A stretch of 64,000 nt of DNA. Source: Afipia sp. Its GTDB lineage: Bacteria > Pseudomonadota > Alphaproteobacteria > Rhizobiales > Xanthobacteraceae. The DNA is taken from positions 124,001 through 188,000 of the forward strand of contig JANINQ010000003.1 of assembly GCA_024508675.1 (NCBI GenBank), read 5' to 3'. A model generated the notes under the pieces. It saw nothing but the letters and a program-made list of their open reading frames with translations, ran no database searches and was not told where the DNA came from. This document shows positions 8,515 to 16,195 of this stretch, piece by piece. The position numbers and the translations under genes are program-made. Position 1 is the first letter of the stretch. Each line of letters starts with the position of its first letter.

Positions 8515-9221
8515 GCACACCGATGGATCAGGGGGAAAATGGCGTTCCGGTCGTCTATCTGCACGACGTCCGCAGGCGTTACAAACAGGGCGAGGCGACG
8601 CTGACCATTCTCGATGGCGCCAGTCTGGCGCTGTGGGAAGGGCAGTCGGTTGCACTGGTCGCCCCGTCTGGCACCGGCAAGTCCACGCTGCTGCATATTG
8701 CTGGTCTGCTGGAGCAGGCGGACGAGGGCGAAGTCTATGTCGGTGGCACCGCGACGTCGGGACTGTCCGATATGGAACGCACGCAGATCCGCCGCACCGA
8801 CATCGGGTTTGTCTATCAGTCGCACCGTTTGCTGCCGGAATTCTCGGCGCTTGAGAACGTGATGCTGCCGCAGATGATCCGCGGCCTGCCGAAGAAGGAA
8901 ACCATCAAGCGGTCGCAGGAAATTCTCGCCTATCTCGGCCTTGGCGAGCGCATCACCCACCGGCCTGCCGAACTCTCAGGCGGCGAGCAGCAGCGCGTGG
9001 CGATTGCCCGCGCTGTCGCCAACGCACCGCGCATCCTGCTGGCGGATGAGCCGACCGGAAACCTCGATCCGCATACGGCGGACTATGTGTTCAACGCCCT
9101 GACCCAGCTTGTGCGGGCGACACGCGTCGCGATGCTGATCGCGACGCATAACATGGACCTCGCGGCCCGGATGGACCGTCGCGTCTCGCTCCAGGACGGT
9201 CACGTCGTGGAGCTCGACTGA
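8511..9221 (+). CDS. lolD: Lipoprotein-releasing ABC transporter, ATPase LolD
   Basis: A 236-residue ABC ATPase with Walker A ([12 protein letters not shown]), Q-loop ([13 protein letters not shown]), signature [14 protein letters not shown], Walker B ([12 protein letters not shown]) and H-loop (IATHNMD). It powers LolC. I chose ATG 8511 because it overlaps the lolC stop (ATGA), which implies translational coupling. An ATG at 8523 and upstream in-frame extensions are less likely. Confidence 0.93.
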   Translation: MSTPMDQGENGVPVVYLHDVRRRYKQGEATLTILDGASLALWEGQSVALVAPSGTGKSTLLHIAGLLEQADEGEVYVGGTATSGLSDMERTQIRRTDIGFVYQSHRLLPEFSALENVMLPQMIRGLPKKETIKRSQEILAYLGLGERITHRPAELSGGEQQRVAIARAVANAPRILLADEPTGNLDPHTADYVFNALTQLVRATRVAMLIATHNMDLAARMDRRVSLQDGHVVELD

Positions 9222-9228
9222 GGATCGC

Positions 9229-9498
9229 TCAGTAGTACGAGCGCTGCGCGCGGCGGCGCGGCTGATAGACCGGCTCGTCATCGCTATAGGCGAAATACGG
9301 ATTGGCGTAGCAGCCGGCATACGTGCCGGACGCGGCGGCCTGACACTGCTGATAGGTCGAGAAGCGGCAGTCACCCTGGCCCGTCGCGATGTCCCGGCCC
9401 TGAAGGCAGAACGGATAGTTTCCGCCGGCCTGCGCCGGAGCAGACTGGACGGCGAGGCCGGTGCCGAGCACCGCAAGGGCGAAAAACAGATTGCGCAT
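9229..9498 (-). CDS. DUF3551 small exported protein
   Basis: An 89-residue protein with a clear signal peptide (NLFFALAVLGTGLAVQSAPAQA) and a short mature region with four cysteines (31, 44, 52, 63) in the pattern PFCLQG...GDCRFSTYQQC...GTYAGCYANP, typical of DUF3551. The family is abundant in Bradyrhizobium-type genomes and its function is unknown. Two disulfides in the periplasm are plausible. It is convergent with lolD, whose stop lies 7 bases away. Confidence 0.8.
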   Translation of the reverse strand: MRNLFFALAVLGTGLAVQSAPAQAGGNYPFCLQGRDIATGQGDCRFSTYQQCQAAASGTYAGCYANPYFAYSDDEPVYQPRRRAQRSYY

Positions 9499-9665
9499 TG
9501 TGATCTCCTGCCGGGCGCGGCCCGGAAACTTAAAGTGTTGAAGCCAGATCGTTTTTAACAGCGCCCGTCAACTCACGTTCCTGCGGGGCTGTTGATGGAT
9601 TCGCGGGCTGTTTACGTTTTGTTAGCATTGGCCGGAGCTTGCCCCGGAGGCTGAATTTCGGGCGC

Positions 9666-9693
9666 TTGACTCTGAGAACAAAAAAGGAACAAT
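9666..9693 (+). promoter_or_regulatory. Candidate sigma-70 promoter of the SOS peptide gene
   Basis: TTGACT at 9666-9671 is a close -35 match. At a 16-base spacing there is AACAAT (9688-9693), a partial -10 match. The two LexA boxes cover the spacer and the -10, so bound LexA would block RNA polymerase. The promoter is predicted by eye only. Confidence 0.45.
9676..9690 (-). promoter_or_regulatory. LexA (SOS) box 1
   Basis: GAAC-N7-GAAC, which on the minus strand is GTTC-N7-GTTC, the consensus direct-repeat operator of alphaproteobacterial LexA. Its right half-site ends 3 bases before box 2, giving GAAC-N7-GAAC-AAT-GTTC-N7-GTTC. Confidence 0.75.
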
Positions 9694-9708
9694 GTTCTCA
9701 TTACGTTC
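9694..9708 (+). promoter_or_regulatory. LexA (SOS) box 2
   Basis: An exact GTTC-N7-GTTC (spacer TCATTAC) on the plus strand, 51 bases upstream of the start of the 32-residue membrane peptide. The lexA promoter at 39551-39565 carries the same motif. Confidence 0.8.
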
Positions 9709-9758
9709 TCACAGAGTCGTATCGGATAGTCGTCAGAGCGTCGATAGGGAGTTCGGTC

Positions 9759-9857
9759 ATGTTGAAGACATTCGTTGAAGAAGCTGCTGCGCTGACCTCG
9801 GTTATCTTGTTCGTCGGAATGATTGCAATCTGGGCGCAGGTCATTCCGCAGATGTAG
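9759..9857 (+). CDS. 32-residue single-span membrane peptide, SOS-controlled (SidA-like candidate)
   Basis: The start is ATG 9759, with AGGGAG at 9746-9751 seven bases upstream, an excellent ribosome-binding site. The peptide opens MLKTFVEEAAALTSVILFVG and ends WAQVIPQM. It has a short charged N-terminus, one ~20-residue hydrophobic span and a short tail. A longer frame back to 9639 lacks a site and would run through the LexA boxes. Two LexA boxes sit just upstream. Caulobacter SidA is a 29-residue inner-membrane peptide made under LexA control that stops division, and this gene shares size, topology and control. Homology and function are inferred. Confidence 0.7.
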   Translation: MLKTFVEEAAALTSVILFVGMIAIWAQVIPQM

Positions 9858-9869
9858 TGACTGGACCGG

Positions 9870-9931
9870 CCTCGGGAACACCCCCGGGGCTGGGGAAAAC
9901 GATGATGGACCCGGCATTGATCGGCGGGTCC
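9870..9931 (+). other. Two hairpins between the SOS peptide and dnaE
   Basis: Just after the peptide stop codon, CCTCGGG can pair with the CCCCGGGG that follows. A second stem, GGACCCG / CGGGTCC, lies at 9907-9931. Neither is followed by a T-run, so they may be attenuators or RNA-processing structures rather than terminators. The 191-base gap to dnaE holds no other gene that I can see. Confidence 0.35.
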
Positions 9932-10048
9932 GCGTCCGTTGCATGGACAGCTGTCGTACAAGGCACCACCATCGACCCTCGTGAGTCGTTCCGTCATCGC
10001 AAAAGGTTCATCGCGCCGGTGAACCTAGCGAAGGTTGCCAAGGTCCAC

Positions 10049-13000
10049 ATGTCCAGAACCGCTTCGCCGAAGTCCTCCGCGCTCGATCCCGGATTCGTGC
10101 ATTTGCACGTTCATTCGGCTTATTCGCTGCTGCAGGGCTCGATCACCATCACCAAGCTGGTGGAACTCGCGAAGGCCGACCATCAGCCCGCGCTGGCGCT
10201 GACCGACAACGACAACATGTTCGGCGCGCTGGAGTTTTCCGACAAGGTCGCGGGTTATGGCATTCAGCCGATTACCGGCTGCGCCATGGCGGTCGATTTC
10301 GGCGATCAGGACCCGGCGGCGCGCAATGCGCTTGCGCCTGCGCGGATCGTTCTGCTGGCGACCAACGAAGACGGCTATCGCAGCCTGATGAAACTCAATT
10401 CCCGCGCGTTCCATGAGACGCCGGTGAATTACGCTCCGCACATCAAGATCGAATGGCTGGACGGCGAGACTGCCGGGTTGATCGCGCTGACCGGCGGGCC
10501 CGAAGGCCCGATCGCGCAGGCCATCAATGCCGATCAGCCCGCGCTGGCGCAGGCGCGCTGCGACATTCTGGCAAAACTGTTCGGCGACCGGCTTTACATC
10601 GAACTGCAACGCCATGGGCTGGAGAGCGAGCGTCGCTGCGAGTCCGCGCTGATCGACATGGCCTATGCCATGGGCGTGCCGCTGGTCGCGACCAACCAGC
10701 CATACTTCGCGAGTGCCGACGATTACGAAGCGCACGATGCGCTGCTCTGCATCGCGGGTGGGCGTCTGGTATCGGAAACCGATCGCGAACAGTTGACGCC
10801 GGATCATCGTTTCAAGACGCGCGCCGAAATGGCGGTGCTGTTTGCCGATCTGCCGGAAGCCCTCGCATCCACGGTCGAGATTGCGAAGCGCTGCGCCTAC
10901 CGTCCGCGCACGCGCAAGCCGATCCTGCCGCGCTTCACGGTGGGCGGCGACAACGCGGCTGACGCCGAAAGCGCCGAAGCGGAGGAACTGCGCCGTCAGG
11001 CAGAGGACGGCCTTGCGTGGCGTCTGCAGAAATACGGTCTCGCGCCCGGCACAACTCAGGAGGATTACGCGAAGCGTCTGGCGTTCGAGCTCGACGTCAT
11101 CACGCGCATGAAATATCCCGGCTACTTCCTGATCGTGTCGGACTTTATCAAACACGCGAAGTCAAAGGGCATTCCGGTGGGGCCGGGGCGTGGTTCGGGC
11201 GCGGGTTCGCTGGTGGCCTATGCACTCACGATTACCGACCTCGATCCGATCCGCTTCGGCCTGCTGTTCGAGCGCTTCCTCAATCCGGAACGCGTGTCGA
11301 TGCCGGACTTCGACATCGACTTCTGCCAGGACCGGCGCGGCGAGGTGATCGACTACGTGCAGCGCCGTTACGGCACCGATCACGTCGCGCAGATCATTAC
11401 CTTCGGAACGTTGCAGGCGCGCGGCGTGCTGCGTGACGTCGGCCGCGTGTTGCAGATGCCCTACGGGCAGGTCGACAAGCTGACCAAGCTGGTGCCGCAG
11501 AATCCGGCGGCGCCGGTGTCGCTGAAACAGGCGATCGAAGGCGAGCCGAAGCTGCAAGCCTTCCGCGACGAGGACCCGGTGATCGCGCGCGCCTTTTCCA
11601 TCGCGCAGAAGCTGGAAGGCTTGAACCGCCACGCCTCGACCCACGCCGCCGGCATCGTGATTGGCGACCGGCCGCTGCACGAACTGGTGCCGCTCTATCG
11701 CGATCCGAAATCCGACATGCCGGTGACCCAGTTCAACATGAAATGGGTCGAGCCGGCGGGCCTCGTGAAGTTCGACTTCCTCGGCCTCAAGACGCTGACG
11801 GTGCTCGACGTCGCTGTGAAGCTGCTCAAGCAGCGCGATCTCGATCTCGATCTGTCGACGTTGCCGATGGACGACGCGCCGACTTACGAGATGCTGGCGC
11901 GTGGCGATGTGGTTGGCGTGTTCCAGGTTGAAAGTCAGGGCATGCGGCGCGCGCTGGTCGACATGCGCCCCGACCGTCTGGAGGATTTGATCGCGCTGGT
12001 CGCGCTGTATCGCCCGGGTCCGATGGCGAACATTCCGACCTATTGCGCGCGCAAGCATGGCGACGAAGAGCCGGAATACATGCATCCGATGCTCGAGCCG
12101 ATCCTCAAGGAAACCTTCGGCGTCATCATCTATCAGGAACAGGTGATGCAGATCGCGCAGGTGATGGCGGGCTATTCGCTCGGCGACGCCGACCTGCTGC
12201 GCCGCGCGATGGGCAAGAAGATCCGCGCCGAGATGGACAAGCAGCGCGAGATTTTCGTCGCCGGCGCGATGAAGAACAACGTACCGAAAGGGCAGGCGGA
12301 AACCATCTTCGAGTTGCTGGCGAAGTTCGCCGACTACGGCTTCAACAAGAGCCACGCCGCCGCCTACGCGCTGGTGTCGTACCAGACCGCCTACATGAAG
12401 GCGCATTATCCGGTGGAGTTCATCGCGGCGTCGATGACGCTCGACATGAGCAACACCGACAAGCTGTCGGAATTCCGCGCCGAGGCGCAGCGGCTCGGCA
12501 TCAAGGTCGAACCGCCGTCGATCAATCGCTCCGGCCCGACCTTCGAGGTCAGCGAGAACACGATCTACTACGCGCTCGCCGCGCTCAAGGGTGTCGGCCA
12601 GCAGGCCGTCGAAATGATTGTCGAAGCGAGGGGCGACAAGCCGTTCACCTCGCTGGCTGACTTTGCCTCGCGTGTCAGTCCGCGCGCGATCAACAAGCGT
12701 GTGGTGGAAAGCTTAGCTGCCGCCGGCGCGTTCGATTGTCTCGATACCAACCGCGCGCGCGTGTTCGCGGGCGCCGATGCCATCATCGCTGCATGTCAGC
12801 GCAGCCATGAGGCGGCAACCAGCGGCCAGAACGACATGTTCGGCGGTGCGGCCGATGCTCCGAGCATCGTGCTTCCGAACATCGAGCCATGGCTGGCGGC
12901 TGATCGCCTGCGGCGCGAATACGATGCCATCGGCTTCTTCCTCTCGGGACATCCGCTGGACGATTATTCCACCGCGCTGAAACGTCTGCGCGTGCAGTCG

Positions 13001-13570
13001 TGGACGGAGTTCTCCCGCGCGGTCAAGACCGGCGCGACCGCGGGCCGTGTTGCCGCCACGGTGGTGTCGCGCATGGAGCGCCGCACCAAGACCGGCAACA
13101 AGATGGGCATCATCGGCCTGTCGGACCCGACCGGGCATTTCGAGGCCGTGCTGTTCTCCGAAGGTCTTGCGCAGTACCGCGATGTGCTGGAGCCGGGCTC
13201 GGCGGTGCTGATGCAGATCGGCGCGGAACTTCAGGGCGAAGACGTGCGCGCCCGCATTCTTCATGCCGAGCCGCTCGACGATGCCGCCGCCAAGACGCAG
13301 AAGGGGCTGCGCATCTTCGTGCGTGACGACAAGCCACTGGAGTCGATTGCGAAGCGGCTGGAGGGTCATCAGGCAACGCCGGTGGTCACCAAGTTCCAGG
13401 CGCCCAAGCCTGCCGGACCTACCGCAGGCGATGGCGAAGTCACGCTGATCATGATGCTCGACCTTCAGACCGAGGTGGAGATGAAGCTGCCGGGCAAGTT
13501 CAAGGTGTCGCCCCAGATCGCCGGAGCCATCAAGGCCGTGTCAGGTGTGGTGGACGTGCAGACCGTCTAG
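10049..13570 (+). CDS. dnaE: DNA polymerase III subunit alpha (replicative, DnaE1 type)
   Basis: From ATG 10049 (MSRTASPKSSALDPGFVHLHVHS) it is 1173 residues, the size of replicative DnaE1 rather than the shorter mutagenic DnaE2. It has an N-terminal PHP domain (HLHVHSAYSLLQGSI, LALTDNDNMFGALEF), the palm with PDFDIDFC where Asp422 and Asp424 match the catalytic pair of E. coli, GRGSGAGSLVAYAL, fingers, tandem HhH and a C-terminal OB fold. The frame is open to 9857, but that extension is not conserved-looking. It is the catalytic subunit of the chromosomal replicase. It sits downstream of the SOS-controlled peptide, so partial read-through control is possible. Confidence 0.95.
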   Translation: MSRTASPKSSALDPGFVHLHVHSAYSLLQGSITITKLVELAKADHQPALALTDNDNMFGALEFSDKVAGYGIQPITGCAMAVDFGDQDPAARNALAPARIVLLATNEDGYRSLMKLNSRAFHETPVNYAPHIKIEWLDGETAGLIALTGGPEGPIAQAINADQPALAQARCDILAKLFGDRLYIELQRHGLESERRCESALIDMAYAMGVPLVATNQPYFASADDYEAHDALLCIAGGRLVSETDREQLTPDHRFKTRAEMAVLFADLPEALASTVEIAKRCAYRPRTRKPILPRFTVGGDNAADAESAEAEELRRQAEDGLAWRLQKYGLAPGTTQEDYAKRLAFELDVITRMKYPGYFLIVSDFIKHAKSKGIPVGPGRGSGAGSLVAYALTITDLDPIRFGLLFERFLNPERVSMPDFDIDFCQDRRGEVIDYVQRRYGTDHVAQIITFGTLQARGVLRDVGRVLQMPYGQVDKLTKLVPQNPAAPVSLKQAIEGEPKLQAFRDEDPVIARAFSIAQKLEGLNRHASTHAAGIVIGDRPLHELVPLYRDPKSDMPVTQFNMKWVEPAGLVKFDFLGLKTLTVLDVAVKLLKQRDLDLDLSTLPMDDAPTYEMLARGDVVGVFQVESQGMRRALVDMRPDRLEDLIALVALYRPGPMANIPTYCARKHGDEEPEYMHPMLEPILKETFGVIIYQEQVMQIAQVMAGYSLGDADLLRRAMGKKIRAEMDKQREIFVAGAMKNNVPKGQAETIFELLAKFADYGFNKSHAAAYALVSYQTAYMKAHYPVEFIAASMTLDMSNTDKLSEFRAEAQRLGIKVEPPSINRSGPTFEVSENTIYYALAALKGVGQQAVEMIVEARGDKPFTSLADFASRVSPRAINKRVVESLAAAGAFDCLDTNRARVFAGADAIIAACQRSHEAATSGQNDMFGGAADAPSIVLPNIEPWLAADRLRREYDAIGFFLSGHPLDDYSTALKRLRVQSWTEFSRAVKTGATAGRVAATVVSRMERRTKTGNKMGIIGLSDPTGHFEAVLFSEGLAQYRDVLEPGSAVLMQIGAELQGEDVRARILHAEPLDDAAAKTQKGLRIFVRDDKPLESIAKRLEGHQATPVVTKFQAPKPAGPTAGDGEVTLIMMLDLQTEVEMKLPGKFKVSPQIAGAIKAVSGVVDVQTV

Positions 13571-13575
13571 GCGCT

Positions 13576-13596
13576 GGCGGCGGGAGACCCGCCGCC
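13576..13596 (+). terminator. Probable terminator hairpin after dnaE
   Basis: A perfect 9-base GC stem, GGCGGCGGG / CCCGCCGCC, with a 3-base loop, starts 6 bases after the dnaE stop. It is followed by ATATTCC and no long T-run. Confidence 0.5.
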
Positions 13597-13688
13597 ATAT
13601 TCCGACTATCATTCGTTCAAACAATGTTCAGGTGGCCCGGCGTTCACTGAGACGTTGGGCCGTTGGGCTGATGTGAGGGACACGTCTG

Positions 13689-15974
13689 ATGCGCGGGATG
13701 ATCAGGATTTTGAATGTCGCGGCGATGCTGGTTCTGGTCGCCGCTGTCACTCCGCTTCAGGCGCAGACCGCACCACCTCCGCAAGGCCAGCAGGGCCGTA
13801 TCGCGCTGGTCATCGGCAACGGTAACTATCATAGCGCACCGCTGGCAACCGCCGCCAACGATGCGGGTCTGATCGCCCAGACCTTGCAGGCGGCAGGCTT
13901 CGATGTAGTCGGCGCGCGCGACCTCGACGGCGAGACGTTGCGCCAGACCTTCCGCGATTTCATCCAGAAGGCGCAGAAGGCGGGCCCCGATACCGTCGCT
14001 ATGATCTATCTCTCCGGTTACGGCCTGCAGCTTGCGGGCGAGAATTACTTCGCGCCGGTGGATGCGGCGATGGCGCGCGACACTGATGTTCCGGTCGAAG
14101 GCCTGCGTATTGGCGATTACGTGCGCCAGCTGTCGGCGTTGCCGCTCAAGGCGAACATCGTGGTGCTCGATACCGCCTACAATTCGCCGTTCGCCAAGGA
14201 AGGCCAGCCGCTGGCCGGTGGCCTTGCGCTGATGGAGCCCGAGCCGAAAAGCCTGATCGCGTTCAACGCAGCGCCGGGCACGGTCGCACCGAGCCCGACC
14301 GGCAACTACGGGCCTTATGCGCAGGCGCTGGCGGAAATGATCCGCACCGGCGGCATTTCGCTGCCCGAAGTGTTCAATCGCACGCGGCTGCGCGTCAACG
14401 ATGTGACCAAGGGTGCGCAGGTGCCGTGGGATGCGCAGAAGCTCGAAGGTGACTTCGTGTTCTTCGACCGCGCGCCCGATGCGCCGCCGCTGCAGGCTAA
14501 TCAGGACGCCGCTGCGCGCACGAAGCCGATCCGCGATTTCAGCGCGCAGGAGGCTTACACCGCCGCGCTCGAACGCGACACCATTGCGGACTACGAAGCG
14601 TTTCTCGCTGCCTATCCGGACGATCCGATGGCAAAGCGGGTGAGGGCGATCGTCGCTGCACGCCGCGAGGCGATCACATGGCGGCAGACTTATCGCGCCA
14701 ACACGCAACAGGCTTACTGGTCCTACCTCAAGCGTTATCCTAAGGGTCCGCACGCCGCTGACGCGCGCCGCAGGCTCGCCAACATCGCTGCTGCGCTCGA
14801 ACCGCCGCCGGCGTTCGATGCCTACGCCTATGACGTACCGCCGCCGCCGGAGTACGAATATGAGTATGTCGACCGGCCCTATCTGATGTTCGACGATCCG
14901 GTGTTCGCGTTCGCGCCGCCGCCACCGCCGCCGATTTTCTTCCTGCCGCCGCCGCCGGATGATTTCGTCGTGCTCGATCCGCCGTACTATTACGACGATG
15001 CCTATTATCTGCCGCAGCCGGTGTTCATCCCGATTCCGGTTTTCATCCGGCCGCCCATTTATGTGCGCCCGCCGGTGAACCGTTTCCTGTTCACCAACAT
15101 CCACAATGCCAACGTGATCAACAACGTCATCAATCGGCGTCCTGCGTCGGCGCTTGCTCCCGGCGTTCAGCCCGGTAGCCAGTTCAGGCCGGGAGCGGGA
15201 CGACCGGGTGGTCCCGGTGCTGCGGCGCTGGCGCGTCCGGCCTTCGCGCCGGGATTGCCGCCGTCGGCTGAGCGCCGGGGTAATCTCATTCGTCAGGGCC
15301 GGGTCAGTGCGCCTGCCGGTGTTTTGCCGGGTGCGGCGGGACGTGGACGTCCGGGAGGACCCGGAGCGCCTGCCGGTGTCGCGCCGGCGAATAGCTTGCG
15401 GCCGGGCAACATGCTGCCGGGTCAAACTCCGGGTGCAGGGCCGGGCGGCAGACCCGGACCGGGCGCGCGTCCATTGCCAACCCCGGGCGTGAGCGGTCCT
15501 CAGCCCGGACCGGGCGGCGGGCCGGGCCGGTTCGACCGCAGGCCGGGCGGAGCGCCGGATGCGGGGGCGCCCGCTACGGCTCGTCCCGGCATCACTGCTC
15601 CATCTGGACCAGTTGCAAGGCCGGGCCGTCCGGAACGTCCGCAGATCCAGCGGCCGGCGGCACGGCCGGAGGTTGCCCCGCGTCCGCAGCCGCAGCGGCC
15701 GCAGTTCCAGCGTCCTCCTGCTGCTGCTCCGCGTCCGCAGATGGCGCCAAGGCCGCAGCCACAATTCCAGCCGCGTCCGCAAATGGCTCCGAGGCCGCAG
15801 CCTCAGATGGCGCCGCGTCCCCAGCCGCAGTTCCAGCGTCCGGCTGCGCCACCGCCACGGCCCCAGATGGCGCCGAGGCCGCAAATGGCCCCGCGACCCG
15901 CTCCGGTGGCGCGCCCGGCACCTCCGCCGCGGCCGGCAGCACCGGCACGGGCGGTTCCAAAGCCTCCGGGCTAA
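13689..15974 (+). CDS. Exported caspase-fold (peptidase C14-like) protein with degenerate active site and Pro-rich tail
   Basis: A 761-residue protein. It has a signal peptide (ILNVAAMLVLVAAVTPLQAQ, residues ~7-26) and a caspase-like domain (GRIALVIGNGNY at 37, AANDAGLIAQTLQAAGFDV at 56, MIYLSGYG at 105, NIVVLDTAYNSPF at 156). Two short tetratricopeptide-like segments follow (YEAFLAAYPDDP, YWSYLKRYPKGP), then ~360 residues rich in Pro, Gly, Arg and Gln. Active relatives have SGHG and DAC. Here His is Tyr111 and Cys is Ala163, so it is probably a pseudo-enzyme. The start has GAGGGA upstream. The role is unknown, perhaps a cell-envelope scaffold. Confidence 0.8.
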   Translation: MRGMIRILNVAAMLVLVAAVTPLQAQTAPPPQGQQGRIALVIGNGNYHSAPLATAANDAGLIAQTLQAAGFDVVGARDLDGETLRQTFRDFIQKAQKAGPDTVAMIYLSGYGLQLAGENYFAPVDAAMARDTDVPVEGLRIGDYVRQLSALPLKANIVVLDTAYNSPFAKEGQPLAGGLALMEPEPKSLIAFNAAPGTVAPSPTGNYGPYAQALAEMIRTGGISLPEVFNRTRLRVNDVTKGAQVPWDAQKLEGDFVFFDRAPDAPPLQANQDAAARTKPIRDFSAQEAYTAALERDTIADYEAFLAAYPDDPMAKRVRAIVAARREAITWRQTYRANTQQAYWSYLKRYPKGPHAADARRRLANIAAALEPPPAFDAYAYDVPPPPEYEYEYVDRPYLMFDDPVFAFAPPPPPPIFFLPPPPDDFVVLDPPYYYDDAYYLPQPVFIPIPVFIRPPIYVRPPVNRFLFTNIHNANVINNVINRRPASALAPGVQPGSQFRPGAGRPGGPGAAALARPAFAPGLPPSAERRGNLIRQGRVSAPAGVLPGAAGRGRPGGPGAPAGVAPANSLRPGNMLPGQTPGAGPGGRPGPGARPLPTPGVSGPQPGPGGGPGRFDRRPGGAPDAGAPATARPGITAPSGPVARPGRPERPQIQRPAARPEVAPRPQPQRPQFQRPPAAAPRPQMAPRPQPQFQPRPQMAPRPQPQMAPRPQPQFQRPAAPPPRPQMAPRPQMAPRPAPVARPAPPPRPAAPARAVPKPPG
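15640..15940 (+). repeat. Imperfect coding repeat of Pro-Arg-Gln units
   Basis: The end of the caspase-fold gene encodes repeated RPQ, QMAPRPQPQ and FQRP units, with matching near-repeats in the DNA (for example the 'cagatggcgcc' word recurs). Such tracts often vary in length between strains by slippage or recombination. Confidence 0.6.
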
Positions 15975-15988
15975 CGGCCCAATCGCGA

Positions 15989-16018
15989 AAAAGCCCCGCC
16001 TGATCCGGCGGGGCTTTT
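15989..16018 (+). terminator. Intrinsic terminator after the caspase-fold gene
   Basis: A 12-base stem, AAAAGCCCCGCC / GGCGGGGCTTTT, with a 6-base loop, 15 bases after the stop. It ends in TTTT and the symmetry makes it usable in both directions. Confidence 0.85.
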
Positions 16019-16041
16019 GCCGTAAAAACGGCCGGATTTGC

Positions 16042-16070
16042 TTGCTTAACCCCGGTTGCGTGGGTATAAG
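16042..16070 (+). promoter_or_regulatory. Promoter for rpsB-tsf
   Basis: TTGCTT (16042-16047) and TATAAG (16065-16070) are separated by exactly 17 bases, directly after the preceding terminator. Transcription would start near 16077, leaving a leader of about 120 bases. The leader carries CGGAAGC (about 16085) and the complementary GCTTCCG (about 16164), which could pair over a long range. Ribosomal protein S2 often controls its own mRNA, but no known motif is recognised here. Confidence 0.6.
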
Positions 16071-16195
16071 CCGCGCATCTCACACGGAAGCATGGCTGTT
16101 AAAGGCCGTCCGGTGGCAACCGGGCCGCGATCCTTTTGGTTCGTCGGTTTGTATTGCTCACACGCTTCCGGAGGAACCAACCGGAGAAGAAACCT

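Noticed and set aside
6925-8655. 576-codon minus-strand open frame over proS, lolC and lolD
   Set aside because: It is antisense to three well-supported genes and reads as His/Arg/Asp-rich sequence with no domain.
9857-10048. In-frame upstream extension of dnaE
   Set aside because: It would overlap the SOS peptide stop codon, is not polymerase-like, and the length from 10049 already equals that of DnaE1.
10049-13570. Error-prone DnaE2 because of the nearby SOS boxes
   Set aside because: The length (1173 residues) and sequence fit replicative DnaE1, and no imuA/imuB genes are adjacent.
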